Assembly: GCA_963819735.1 (NCBI GenBank) | Contig: CAWFXC010000001.1 | Span: 496,001 to 560,000, forward strand | DNA: 64,000 nucleotides | Source: CAWFXC01 sp963819735 | GTDB taxonomy: Bacteria > Actinomycetota > Acidimicrobiia > IMCC26256 > DASPTH01 | Direction: 5' to 3' | Part shown: positions 50,759 through 59,232 of the stretch, piece after piece | Numbering within the stretch: position 1 is the first letter of the stretch | Layout: every line of letters starts with the position of its first letter | Position numbers and translations under genes: made by a program | The notes under the pieces: generated by a model | What the model saw: only the letters and a program-made list of their open reading frames with translations | Told to the model about the DNA's origin: nothing | The model's database searches: none

Positions 50759-51820
50759 TCAGCGGTCGAGCACCGCGGAGCCGCCGGTGACGATCGGATA
50801 GAGCGCATCAGCGCCCGCCGTCACCACCTCCGCTCCGAGAGTTCGGCTCCAGTACCGCTCGTCGCCGTACTCGCTGCGCCACGCCCACAAGCGCCGGCTG
50901 AAGTGGTGCAACGGGTATTCGCGCGTCATCCCCATCGCGCCGTGCGCCTGATGCGCGGCGCGCGTGGCCGACGTTGCCGCCCGGTTGGCGAGGAGCTTGG
51001 CCGCCCCGATCTCGAAGTGGGCGTCGCCGCGAGTTGCCGCCCGGGCCGACGTCGCCGCTGCCATCGCCACGATCACCGCATCCTGCGCCGCGTGGACGAG
51101 ATGTTCCTGCACCGCCTGGAAGCTCGCGACCGGTTTACGGAACTGGCGCCGATCGCGTGTGTACTCCTGCGTGATCTCACTCATCCGCTGGAGCGCGCCG
51201 GCCATGACCGCGACGCGCGACAACGCGCCGCGGTATCGCAACGCCGGCGGATCGACACCCGGCGCGGCCGAAGCCGCATCGGAGACGCGAACCGCATCGA
51301 AGACGAGCGTGTCGCGCGGTTCGCCGGCGAGGTTCGTGGCCCGTTCGATCCGTACCGCGTCGACGGGAACCGACACGACGGTCCACGATCCGCCGTCGGC
51401 GACGAGCGCAACGATCGATCCGACCGAACCTGCCCACGGAACGCGGTGCGCGGTTCCCGACAGGATGCCGCGGTCGAACCGCAATGTGTCGCGTCGGTTC
51501 CCCGGGATCACGGTGAGCGGGGCGTCAGGGAACGGCAATCCCGCTCCTGCGAGCAGCCACCCCGCCAGCACGCCGGTCTCGGCCAGCGGGATCGGCGCCG
51601 CGTACCGGCCCGCGACCTGCAGGACGTCGAGCGCGTCCTCCAGCGTGCCGCCGGACCCTCCCCGCGTTTCCGGCACCGAGATGCCCGGGAGGCCCATCCC
51701 GGCGACCGCGCTCCAGATGCCGGGCGCCTCGCCCTCGGCTTCGGCCCGTTCGACCGCGTCGAACGTGCAGCGATCGGCGAACAGCCGCTCCGCACTCTCG
51801 ATGAGCAGTGCGTCGCTCAC
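50759..51820 (-). CDS. Acyl-CoA dehydrogenase, divergent subunit lacking part of the FAD site
   Basis: About 353 residues. The C-terminal domain is acyl-CoA dehydrogenase (RDRRQFRKPVASFQAVQEHL; AHQAHGAMGMTREYPLHHFS), but the central ExxxGSD FAD/substrate motif is missing: the region reads PGNRRDTLRFDRGILSG. This is the pattern of beta subunits in alpha2beta2 FadE enzymes of steroid side-chain catabolism, where only the partner has a full site. GTG 51820 overlaps the partner stop by 4 bases. Confidence 0.88.
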   Translation of the reverse strand: MSDALLIESAERLFADRCTFDAVERAEAEGEAPGIWSAVAGMGLPGISVPETRGGSGGTLEDALDVLQVAGRYAAPIPLAETGVLAGWLLAGAGLPFPDAPLTVIPGNRRDTLRFDRGILSGTAHRVPWAGSVGSIVALVADGGSWTVVSVPVDAVRIERATNLAGEPRDTLVFDAVRVSDAASAAPGVDPPALRYRGALSRVAVMAGALQRMSEITQEYTRDRRQFRKPVASFQAVQEHLVHAAQDAVIVAMAAATSARAATRGDAHFEIGAAKLLANRAATSATRAAHQAHGAMGMTREYPLHHFSRRLWAWRSEYGDERYWSRTLGAEVVTAGADALYPIVTGGSAVLDR

Positions 51821-52980
51821 GATCCGAGGCGCTTCGCCACGACCGACCGCAGGATCTCGATGGTGCCGCCGCGGATCGTGAAGCTCGGGGCCGACAGGAT
51901 CGCGTTGGCGAGCAGGCGCTCGAACAACGACGACGACTCGGGCCACGGCTCGAGATCGACCAACCGCCGCAGTGCCTCGAGCAGATCCTGCTCGAAGCGG
52001 GTGGCCATCTCCTTCACCAGCGCGGCTTCGGCCGCGGGCGCCGCGCCGTCGTCGATCGCGCGCGCCACCGCCAGCGAAAGGTTGCGAAGTCCCCACCACT
52101 GCGCGGTGACCCAACCGAGGAACTCGACCAGCGCGTCGTCGACCAGTTGATCGACCGGCGCGCCGTCGAACGCATCGACCGCGTGCTCACGCAGGAACTC
52201 CTCGACCACGAGGTACGTCGACAGCCAGCGATCGGGTCCACCCCGTTCGAACGCGAGCTCGCGGCCCACCTGCGACCACCCCATGCCGATGGTGCCGACG
52301 ACGTCGGCATCGGGCACGTACACGTCGGCGAGGACGACCTCGTTGAAGTCGGCGGTGCCGTCGAGAAACGGAATCGGGTTGATGGTGACGCCGGCACCGT
52401 GGAGATCGATCAGCACCTGGCTGAGTCCGGCGTGACGATCGGCCTCGTCGCTCGTGCGCACCAGCGCAATCATCCAGTCGTGCTCGTGCGCGCCGGTGGT
52501 CCAGACCTTCGTGCCGTTGACCAGCCAGCCGCCGTCGGTGCGCGTCGCCCGGGTGACCACCGACGCGAGGTCGCTCCCCGAGTCCGGTTCGCTCATGCCG
52601 ATGCAGAACGAGAGCTCGCCCCGACAGATCCCCGGGAGGAACCGTTCGCGTTGCTCCTCGCTCCCGAACTTGGCGATCAGCGGACCGCTCTGACGATCGG
52701 CGACCCAGTGGTGGCCGACCGGGGCACCCCAGCGCAACAGCTCCTCCGCGACCACGAACCGCTCGACCGCCGAGCGGTCGCCGCCGCCGTACTGCCGCGG
52801 GAGCGCCATCCCGACCCATCCACGCGCGGCGAGCTTCTGCGAGAGGGCTGCGTCCGTGGCCCCCGCCATGCCGAGGCCCGGTGCGAACGATCCACGGGGG
52901 AGCTCCGCGGCCAGGAACGCCCGCACCTCGCGCTGCAGCGCGAGCTCGGCCGCGCTCAGCTCGGTGGCCTCGAACCGCAT
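51817..52980 (-). CDS. Acyl-CoA dehydrogenase, complete subunit
   Basis: A 387-residue acyl-CoA dehydrogenase with intact motifs: WVGMALPRQYGGGDRSAVER, FCIGMSEPDSGSDLASVVTR (FAD contact), WLVNGTKVWTTGAHEHDWMI and the C-terminal SFTIRGGTIEILRSVVAKRL. It is the FadE26/28-like partner of the divergent subunit downstream. It starts at ATG 52980, 5 bases past the upstream gene stop. The pair probably desaturates a bulky acyl-CoA. Confidence 0.92.
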   Translation of the reverse strand: MRFEATELSAAELALQREVRAFLAAELPRGSFAPGLGMAGATDAALSQKLAARGWVGMALPRQYGGGDRSAVERFVVAEELLRWGAPVGHHWVADRQSGPLIAKFGSEEQRERFLPGICRGELSFCIGMSEPDSGSDLASVVTRATRTDGGWLVNGTKVWTTGAHEHDWMIALVRTSDEADRHAGLSQVLIDLHGAGVTINPIPFLDGTADFNEVVLADVYVPDADVVGTIGMGWSQVGRELAFERGGPDRWLSTYLVVEEFLREHAVDAFDGAPVDQLVDDALVEFLGWVTAQWWGLRNLSLAVARAIDDGAAPAAEAALVKEMATRFEQDLLEALRRLVDLEPWPESSSLFERLLANAILSAPSFTIRGGTIEILRSVVAKRLGS

Positions 52981-52985
52981 CCCCG

Positions 52986-53648
52986 TCACCCGTTCGGCTG
53001 CAGGAACGCGCTCTCCGACCACGGCCGCAACGCCGCGGTGGTCGCCACCGCGTGCCAGTGCGGATCGGGCACCGGCAGCTGCTGCGCGAGCTCCCCCAGA
53101 CCGTGCCAGCTCTCGGCCGCGAAGTAGACGATCGCGCGCGGGTCGTGCAGCGCGCCGAGCCACAGCAATGGCAACCACGCGGCACCGTCGAGCGCTGCCG
53201 CGACCTCGGCACCGAACCAGGCGAGGTAGTCGTCGAGCGCGCCGTGGCGAAGGCGGACGACCTGTTGCACCACGCACGGGCGGCGGGGACCGGTCCGCTC
53301 GCGCAACGCCGGTGAACCGGGGCCGGGCCGCATGAAGCGATCCCAACCACCCCAGCGTTCACCCGACGACGTGAGCCACCACTTGGCGAAGTCCTGGTGT
53401 TCGGTCTCGGGGGGCGGGGCGGCGCCGAATTGCTCGGTGAACACGTGGCTGATCCTGTCCCAGTCCACCTCCCACAGGTTGACCGCGCGCGGCCACTGGC
53501 CGAACGGCCGCAGTTGCTCGAACACGCCGACGAGGTCGAACCGGTGCGCGGGGTCGAACGGCCACTTCGAACCCAGGTTGGGCAGGTAGTCGTCGGCCTT
53601 CCCAGGATTCAGGTAGACGTCTTCGTGGAGGTAGAGGTACGGGTTCAC
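52986..53648 (-). CDS. Hypothetical protein of the catabolic operon (1)
   Basis: About 220 residues, starting GTG 53648 with VNPYLYLHEDVYLNPGKADD. The opening is like proteins that use a dimeric alpha/beta barrel (NIPSNAP/EthD style), with two similar halves: RFDLVGVFEQLRPFGQWPRA and AIVYFAAESWHGLGELAQQL. Trp-rich: WDRISHVF, KWWLTSSGERWGGWDRF. No catalytic motif known to me. It sits between the acyl-CoA dehydrogenases and a second unknown, joined by 4-base overlaps, so a role in the same pathway is likely. Confidence 0.7.
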   Translation of the reverse strand: MNPYLYLHEDVYLNPGKADDYLPNLGSKWPFDPAHRFDLVGVFEQLRPFGQWPRAVNLWEVDWDRISHVFTEQFGAAPPPETEHQDFAKWWLTSSGERWGGWDRFMRPGPGSPALRERTGPRRPCVVQQVVRLRHGALDDYLAWFGAEVAAALDGAAWLPLLWLGALHDPRAIVYFAAESWHGLGELAQQLPVPDPHWHAVATTAALRPWSESAFLQPNG

Positions 53649-54190
53649 ACGATCTCCCGCTCCGGCATGCGGGTGGCCCACCAACCCATCACCTGCCGGC
53701 ACGCCGGGTCGCGCATCGAACCCACACCCGCGATCTCGCGTTCGGCGAGGGCGAAGAGGTCAGGTGCGGCCCACACCAGCAGGCCCTGCCACGGCGCGAA
53801 CTCCTCGACGAGGACGAGGTCGGGTCCGTCCATCCGTTCGAACGCGTCCGGTGCATCGACCACGACGTGCTCCACCAGGAACGCGTCGGCCGCGGGCGGC
53901 AACTCGCCGCGGGCGCGACGGTACAGACGCGCGACGCCTTCGACCACCTGTTCCTCGTCGAAGCCGTCGTGCCCGTCGGCTGCGAGCCAGCGCGTGAGCG
54001 CGGTCTCGTCGGGGATGCGCCACACCACCATCGTGTGCGGCCAGTGGGCGTCACTCCCGAGCGTCGCCAACGTGGCGGTGAGCTCCCAACCGAATCCGGG
54101 GAGTCCGGCCGCCATCGCCGCCATCCGCCATCGCGTGCGGCCGTCGGTGGAGCCCTGTAGGCCCCAGATGCACCAGCGTTCGCCCGTCAT
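53645..54190 (-). CDS. Hypothetical protein of the catabolic operon (2)
   Basis: About 181 residues beginning MTGERWCIWGLQGSTDGRTR. Repeated Trp-rich strand-helix units (TMVVWRIPDETALTRWLAAD; LVLVEEFAPWQGLLVWAAPD) suggest a dimeric ferredoxin-like alpha/beta barrel with two halves. I do not recognise a family. It is the first gene of the minus-strand operon running to 48298. TACCGT lies 9 bases before ATG 54190, so it is probably leaderless, and the shared operator copy 3 is 24-39 bases upstream. Confidence 0.7.
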   Translation of the reverse strand: MTGERWCIWGLQGSTDGRTRWRMAAMAAGLPGFGWELTATLATLGSDAHWPHTMVVWRIPDETALTRWLAADGHDGFDEEQVVEGVARLYRRARGELPPAADAFLVEHVVVDAPDAFERMDGPDLVLVEEFAPWQGLLVWAAPDLFALAEREIAGVGSMRDPACRQVMGWWATRMPEREIV

Positions 54191-54213
54191 CGCCGCCGGA
54201 CGGTAACCATCAG

Positions 54214-54250
54214 TTGACAGTGTCGTCAAGATTCGCCGGCCGGGTAGGTT
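54214..54250. promoter_or_regulatory. Shared operator TTGAC-N6-GTCAA plus -10 box, copy 3
   Basis: TTGACAGTGTCGTCAA (54214-54229) lies between the divergent operons starting at 54190 (-) and 54279 (+). TAGGTT at 54245-54250 serves the plus strand; TACCGT (minus strand, 54200-54205) serves the other. Confidence 0.72.
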
Positions 54251-54278
54251 CACCGGCGACACGAACGAGGGAGAGCTG

Positions 54279-55052
54279 GTGGCAGCGGGCGACGAAGACC
54301 GGCGGTTCGACGGGAAGGTCGCGTTCATCACCGGGGGCGGAGCCGGCTTCGGGCGGGGCTTCGCCGATGCGCTCGCCGCCGAAGGTGCGGCCATCGCGAT
54401 CGCCGACATCGACCTCGCGGTCGGCGAGCACGCCGCCGCCGAGATCGCGGCCAAGGGCCACGACGCGTTCGCGGTGCCGTGCGACGTCGCCGACCCCGAC
54501 GCGATCGACGCCGCGGTCGGCGCCACCATCGACCGGTTCGGCGGGATCGACATCCTCATCAACAACGCCGGGAAGCACCTGACGAAGTACAACCAGCCGT
54601 TCACGGTGCTCGGGCGCGACGACCTGCGCGCACTGTTCGACGTGAACGTGCTCGGGGTCGTCAACTGCTCGGTCGCGTGTCACGAGACGCTGCGCGACCG
54701 CGGCAACGGGGTGATCGTGAACATCGCGTCGATGGCCGGCCACCTCGCGATCACGCCGTACTCGGTGTCGAAGCTCGCGGTGCGCGGGCTCACCATCGCG
54801 TTCGCCACCGAGTTCGCGCCCGACAACATCCGCGTCAACGCCATCTCCCCCGGCCTCATGGCGACGGAAGCCGCGCTCGAAGACCTGCCCGGCGACATGA
54901 TCACCGACATGGTCGAGAACAAGCAGCTGATCCACCGTGTGGGCGCCCCGTCCGACATCGTGGATGCGATGCTGTTCCTGTGCTCCGACGAATCCAGCTT
55001 CATCACCGGTGAGACGCTCAAGGTGACCGGCGGCTACCCGCTGTTCCTGTAG
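54279..55052 (+). CDS. Short-chain dehydrogenase/reductase
   Basis: A 257-residue SDR with cofactor motif FITGGGAGFGRGFADALAAE, NNAG in DILINNAGKH, catalytic Ser in NIASMAGHLAIT and YSVSK. An Asp at the end of beta-2 (IADIDLAVGE) suggests NAD preference. GTG 54279 has GGGAG before it. It heads a plus-strand operon of SDR, DUF35, thiolase and SDR under the shared operator. Likely oxidises a hydroxyacyl-CoA or ring hydroxyl. Confidence 0.92.
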   Translation: MAAGDEDRRFDGKVAFITGGGAGFGRGFADALAAEGAAIAIADIDLAVGEHAAAEIAAKGHDAFAVPCDVADPDAIDAAVGATIDRFGGIDILINNAGKHLTKYNQPFTVLGRDDLRALFDVNVLGVVNCSVACHETLRDRGNGVIVNIASMAGHLAITPYSVSKLAVRGLTIAFATEFAPDNIRVNAISPGLMATEAALEDLPGDMITDMVENKQLIHRVGAPSDIVDAMLFLCSDESSFITGETLKVTGGYPLFL

Positions 55053-55054
55053 CC

Positions 55055-55483
55055 ATGGCCGCCACCACTCCCCCGCCCGCGCCCCTGCCGGTCCCCAACG
55101 AGCTGACCCAGTTCTTCTGGGACGGCGTGGCCCGCCACGAGCTCTGGATCCAGCGCTGCAGGAACTGCCGCCACTATCTCCACTTCCCGAAGCCGATCTG
55201 CCGGTTCTGCCGGTCGCGCGACCTCGCCGGCGAACGCGTGTCGGGCCGAGCCACGCTCTACACCTGGACCATCGCGGTGCAACCGTTCCACCCGTTCTGG
55301 GTCGACAAGATCCCGTACACGCTGGCCACCGTCGAGCTGGTCGAGCAGCCGGGCCTGATGTTCGTGACCCACGTCGTCGAATGTCCGGAAGCCGAGCTGC
55401 GCGCCGGCCTCCCGCTCGAAGTGGTCTTCCACGAGTTGTCGCCGGAGCTCACGCTCCCGCTGTTCCGTCCATCCGGCGCGTAA
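55055..55483 (+). CDS. DUF35 OB-fold protein with intact zinc ribbon
   Basis: A 142-residue acyl-CoA-associated OB-fold protein. The zinc ribbon is complete: CRNCRHYLHFPKPICRFC with two CxxC pairs. The OB part is ATLYTWTIAVQPFHPFW and TLATVELVEQPGLMFVTHVV. It precedes its thiolase, the reverse order of the pair at 44642-46242. ChsH2-like roles, CoA binding and aldolase or hydratase partner, are the model. It starts 2 bases after the SDR stop. Confidence 0.9.
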   Translation: MAATTPPPAPLPVPNELTQFFWDGVARHELWIQRCRNCRHYLHFPKPICRFCRSRDLAGERVSGRATLYTWTIAVQPFHPFWVDKIPYTLATVELVEQPGLMFVTHVVECPEAELRAGLPLEVVFHELSPELTLPLFRPSGA

Positions 55484-55523
55484 GCCGCCGGCCCCAGGAA
55501 ACCGAACGAGGCAGGGAGCGCGC

Positions 55524-56696
55524 GTGGTCACCGGCAATCGGGTTGCAATCGCAGGCGTCGGGTACTCGACGGTCGGCCGCAACACCGGGCTGTCGGTCGA
55601 CGACCTCGTGATCGAAGCCACGACCGCCGCGCTGGCCGACGCCGGGATGACGGTCGCCGACATCGACGGGGTCTCGTCGATGGGGAGCGAGCCGCTGGGC
55701 AACGCGTGGATGCTGGGCATCGAGCCGGTCAACTGGTGGTCGTCGGGCATCATCGGCCCCGCGTTCGTGTATCCCGCGCTCATGTCGATCGCCGCGATCG
55801 CCTCGGGGTTCTGCCACACCGCGCTCACCCTGCGCATCATCCAGCAGCAGCCCAGCGGCGGCGCCATGGCGGCCGGGACCGCCGGGGCGGCCGGCGCCGC
55901 CAACCCCATGGCCGCCCTGCTCATGCTGGGGGGCAGCGGCGATCGTCAGTTCCTCGTGCCGTTCGGCGCCGGGAACCCGACGCAGTGGGCCGGCCTGTTC
56001 ACGCAACGCCACATGGCCGAGTTCGGTACCACCGAGGAGCAGTTCGGGCACCACGTGATCGCGCAGCGGTACCACGCGTCGCTCAACGACGACGCCATCT
56101 TCCGCGAGCCGCTCACCATGGACGACTATCTCGCGGCGCGCTACGTGTCGAAGCCGCTGCGCATCCTCGACTGCGACTATCCGGTGGACGCGGGATCGGC
56201 GGTGATCTTCACCACCGAGGAACGCGCGCGCGACCTCCGCCAACCGGTCGTGCTCGTCGACTCCTACGCGATGTCGTCGATCCGCGATCTGCACTTCGAG
56301 ATCATGGAAGACATGGTGCACACCTCGCCCGCGCACTGCGCGTCGGAGTTGTGGTCGCGCACTGATCTCGGGCCGGGCGACGTCGACACCGCGCAGCTCT
56401 ACGACGGCTTCTCCGTGATCACGTTCCAGTGGTTGGAAGCCCTCGGCTTCTGCGGCCCCGGCGAAGCCGGTCCGTTCGTCGAAGCGGGCAACACCCGGCT
56501 GGGCGGTTCGCTCCCGGTGAACACCGACGGCGGCGCCTGCAACGTGGGCCGCCGGCACGGCGCCAACTTCTGCATCGAAGCAACGCGTCAGCTGCGCGGT
56601 CAGTGCGGCGAGCGACAGGTGGAGGGCGCCGAGGTCTCGGTGTTCTCGAACGCGGTCGGGCCGTTCTCCGGCGCGGTGCTGCTCACCAAGGGATAG
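55524..56696 (+). CDS. Thiolase-fold protein (SCP2/Ltp2-like), second copy
   Basis: A 390-residue thiolase-fold protein. Features are RVAIAGVGYSTVGRNTGLSV, LYDGFSVITFQWLEALGFCG and LPVNTDGGACNVGRRHGANF. A Gly/Ala-rich insert (GGAMAAGTAGAAGAANPMAA) lies where the loop around the catalytic Cys is expected. Like the first copy it should act with the adjacent DUF35 protein, as a retro-aldolase or degraded thiolase. The two copies have opposite gene order and low similarity, so they are not a recent duplication. Confidence 0.88.
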   Translation: MVTGNRVAIAGVGYSTVGRNTGLSVDDLVIEATTAALADAGMTVADIDGVSSMGSEPLGNAWMLGIEPVNWWSSGIIGPAFVYPALMSIAAIASGFCHTALTLRIIQQQPSGGAMAAGTAGAAGAANPMAALLMLGGSGDRQFLVPFGAGNPTQWAGLFTQRHMAEFGTTEEQFGHHVIAQRYHASLNDDAIFREPLTMDDYLAARYVSKPLRILDCDYPVDAGSAVIFTTEERARDLRQPVVLVDSYAMSSIRDLHFEIMEDMVHTSPAHCASELWSRTDLGPGDVDTAQLYDGFSVITFQWLEALGFCGPGEAGPFVEAGNTRLGGSLPVNTDGGACNVGRRHGANFCIEATRQLRGQCGERQVEGAEVSVFSNAVGPFSGAVLLTKG

Positions 56697-56720
56697 CTCG
56701 TCGATGCGAGGGGGTACGCC

Positions 56721-57473
56721 ATGCTGACGTTGGAGCCGGGCACCGCGATCGTCACCGGCGGCGCGAGTGGGATCGGCGCCGCCGTCGTCGAGATGCTGCA
56801 GTACGAGGGCGTGCGCGTCGCATCCCTCGACCGCGCCGACGGCGGTCCCGCCGATCTGCGCGTCGCCTGCGACGTCGCCGACGAAGGCGCGCTCGGTGAC
56901 GCGGTCCAGCGGGTCGTCGCCGAGCTCGGCGCGCCCCGCTACGTGTTCGCCAACGCCGGGGTGTCGGGAGTGGCCGGCGTGCTCGACACCGACGGCACCG
57001 AGTGGGACCGCGTCGTCGACGTCGACCTGCGCGCGGTGTTCCTCACCGTGCACTTCGCGGCGCGGGCCATGGTCGACGCCGGGCAGACGGGCTCGATCGT
57101 CGTCACCAGTTCGTGCGCCGGGCGAGTGGCCGATCTCGGCATGCTCCCCTACAGCGTGTCGAAAGCCGCGCTGCACCAACTCGTACGCGTCAGCGCGCGT
57201 GAGCTCGGTCAGCAGGGGATCCGGGTGAACGGCGTCGCGCCGGGGATGACGATCACCGGCATGACCGCGCCGGTGGCCGACGTTCCCGAGCTGCTGGCCA
57301 CCGCGGTGCGCAAGGTTCCGATGGGCCGCGTCGGCGCGGCGGAAGACATCGCGGAGGCGGTCCTCGCGTTGTTCGCGCTCCGGTGGATCACCGGCGAGAC
57401 GATCTCGGTCGACGGCGGCCAGAACCTCTCCGGCCCCAACGCGGTGGCGCCCGTGATACCGAAGGCGACCTAG
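56721..57473 (+). CDS. Short-chain dehydrogenase/reductase
   Basis: A 250-residue SDR. Cofactor loop AIVTGGASGIGAAVVEML, beta-2 acid in VASLDRADGG, FANAG in place of NNAG, catalytic region SSCAGRVADLGMLPYSVSKA, C-terminal ITGETISVDGGQNL. Fourth gene of the operon from 54279, 24 bases after the thiolase. It ends 10 bases before the convergent third SDR. Confidence 0.92.
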   Translation: MLTLEPGTAIVTGGASGIGAAVVEMLQYEGVRVASLDRADGGPADLRVACDVADEGALGDAVQRVVAELGAPRYVFANAGVSGVAGVLDTDGTEWDRVVDVDLRAVFLTVHFAARAMVDAGQTGSIVVTSSCAGRVADLGMLPYSVSKAALHQLVRVSARELGQQGIRVNGVAPGMTITGMTAPVADVPELLATAVRKVPMGRVGAAEDIAEAVLALFALRWITGETISVDGGQNLSGPNAVAPVIPKAT

Positions 57474-57482
57474 CCGGTCGGC

Positions 57483-58304
57483 TCAGAGCACCCAGCCGTC
57501 GAGCGCCTCGCGCTGGTGCGCCTCGTCGCTGTGGCTGCGCCACCGGTCGATGGCCCGCACCGACGACGGATCGCACCCCACCCGGAGCGGCGCGTCGTCG
57601 TCGAGGATCGCGTCGGCCACCGCGATCGCGGCGTCTTCCGGTGACGTGATCGGGTGCGCACCGCCGGCCCCCGGCGGGAACGCCTTCTCCGCCAATGCCC
57701 GGTAGGGCTCGTGGTCGATCGCCTCCGGCGGCCGGACCATCACCGAGTCGTTCAGGAGGTCGGTGTCGATGGGCCCGGGCATGATCTCGACCACCCGGAT
57801 GCCGTGTGGTGCGAGTTCGGCCCGCAGCGTGTCGCCGAGCGCGCTGACCGCAGCTTTGCTGGCGCGGTACGCGGCAAAGAACGGCATCGGCAGCAGCAGC
57901 GACGACGACGTGACGGTGCAGATCACCCCACCGCCGTTGGCGCGCAGCACGGGTATCGCCCGTTGCACGATCGCCAGCGTGCCGAACACGTTCGTCTCGA
58001 ACGCCTCGCGCCAGTGTTCGACCGGATCGACCTCCACCGGCAGGTACGGGCCGCGTACCCCTGCGTTGCACACCAGCACGCGCAGGTCGGCGGGAACGAC
58101 GAAATCCTCCGCGTGCGTGAGGTCGAGTTGCACGACCTCGAGCCGGCCACCGAACGCCGCGGCGTCGGCGACCAGGGCATCGGCCGTCGAGAGGTCGCGC
58201 ACGGTGGCGACGACCGTGAAACCGCGTCGGGCCAACTCCATCGCGGTGGCCCGGCCGAGGCCGCGGCTGGCACCGGCCACGAGCGCGGTGCCCTCGGGCT
58301 TCAC
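57483..58304 (-). CDS. Short-chain dehydrogenase/reductase
   Basis: A 273-residue SDR: ALVAGASRGLGRATAMELAR (with Ala for Thr in TG), VLVCNAGVRGPY, TSSSLLLPMPFFAAYRASKA and a hydrophobic tail. It is of the classical type preferring NADP (Arg after beta-2, ATVRDLSTAD). GTG 58304 is the start. It is the last minus-strand gene after the oxidoreductase operon, separated by a 91-base stretch with an inverted repeat, so it has its own promoter or ends that operon. Confidence 0.88.
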   Translation of the reverse strand: MKPEGTALVAGASRGLGRATAMELARRGFTVVATVRDLSTADALVADAAAFGGRLEVVQLDLTHAEDFVVPADLRVLVCNAGVRGPYLPVEVDPVEHWREAFETNVFGTLAIVQRAIPVLRANGGGVICTVTSSSLLLPMPFFAAYRASKAAVSALGDTLRAELAPHGIRVVEIMPGPIDTDLLNDSVMVRPPEAIDHEPYRALAEKAFPPGAGGAHPITSPEDAAIAVADAILDDDAPLRVGCDPSSVRAIDRWRSHSDEAHQREALDGWVL

Positions 58305-58330
58305 GACGCGGCCGTGGCCTGCAACCACCC

Positions 58331-58387
58331 AACTTGCGTTGCCGGTGTTGGTAGAGGCCACACGAGCGACGCAAGTTCGGCGTGCGG
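58331..58387. repeat. Inverted repeat between oxidoreductase operon and SDR
   Basis: AACTTGCGT (58331-58339) and ACGCAAGTT (58379-58387), perfect arms 39 bases apart. Possibly a weak terminator or operator of the SDR. Confidence 0.4.
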
Positions 58388-58395
58388 GTGCCCGT

Positions 58396-59232
58396 TCACA
58401 CGGTCGCGGCCGTGTCCTTGAGGATGCCGGTGGCGTGCACCGCGGCGAGGTTGTCGGCGAGGTACTCGGGCGCCTCGTCGGTCTCGATGAACCAGCCGGT
58501 GGGGCACATGGTGAGGATCTCCACGAACGAGAACCCCGCGCCCGACAGTTGCGTCTCGAACGCACGCTGCAGCGTCTTGCGGGTGCGCGACACGTTGCCC
58601 GCGTTGTTGACCGCGCACCGGGCCACGAACGCCGCGCCTTCGAGCTGCGCGATCAGGTTGCTCAGCAGGATTGGGTAGCCGTGCAGCTCGGCGTCGCGCC
58701 CATCGAGTGTGTTCTTGGTGCGTTGGCCGAGGACGGTGGTCGCGGTGAGGTGGCCGCCGGTCTCCCCGAACACGCCGTTGTTCAGCATGATGCACGTGAT
58801 CCGCTCCCCGCGCGCGGCGGCGTGGATCACCTCCTGCAGACCTTCGTTGACCATGTCGCCGTCGCCCTGCACCGTGAACACGACGGAGTCGGGCTTGGCC
58901 CGCTTCACGCCGGTGGCCAACGACGGCGCGCGCCCGTGCAGGGCCTGGAGCACCTCGACGTCGAGGTTGTTGGAGAACGCGGTGTAGCACCCGATGCCGA
59001 ACACCGCGATGGTGCGCTGCACGACGTCGAGCTGCTCGATCACCTCGAGCGCGGAGCGCATCGCGATCGGCTCGCCGCAGCCGGGGCAGAGATGGTGCTC
59101 GCCGACGTCGATCAGCGCGGGCGTGAAGTCGTCGACCAGACGCGCCGGGACTGACGGCGGCGCGTCGGTGGGAAGGACGAGATGGCCTTCGACCTCAGTG
59201 GTGACGACGTCGCCGGTGGTCACGTCGGTCAT
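58396..59232 (-). CDS. korB: 2-oxoacid:ferredoxin oxidoreductase, beta subunit
   Basis: About 278 residues, the thiamine-diphosphate subunit. HHLCPGCGEPI with CxxC, VFGIGCYTAF, TVQGDGDMVNEGLQEVIHAA (the GDGD...N ThDP site) and LNNGVFGETGGHLTATT are intact. Together with the three upstream genes it should oxidatively decarboxylate a 2-oxoacid, giving acyl-CoA, CO2 and reduced ferredoxin. It overlaps the alpha subunit by 4 bases. Specificity (2-oxoglutarate, pyruvate, branched) is not readable. Confidence 0.92.
   Translation of the reverse strand: MTDVTTGDVVTTEVEGHLVLPTDAPPSVPARLVDDFTPALIDVGEHHLCPGCGEPIAMRSALEVIEQLDVVQRTIAVFGIGCYTAFSNNLDVEVLQALHGRAPSLATGVKRAKPDSVVFTVQGDGDMVNEGLQEVIHAAARGERITCIMLNNGVFGETGGHLTATTVLGQRTKNTLDGRDAELHGYPILLSNLIAQLEGAAFVARCAVNNAGNVSRTRKTLQRAFETQLSGAGFSFVEILTMCPTGWFIETDEAPEYLADNLAAVHATGILKDTAATV

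Noticed and set aside
44598..54229. KstR or KstR2 operators controlling steroid catabolism
   Set aside because: The repeated site is TTGAC-N6-GTCAA, which does not match the AACAAGTT-type core I know for KstR, so no KstR label is given.
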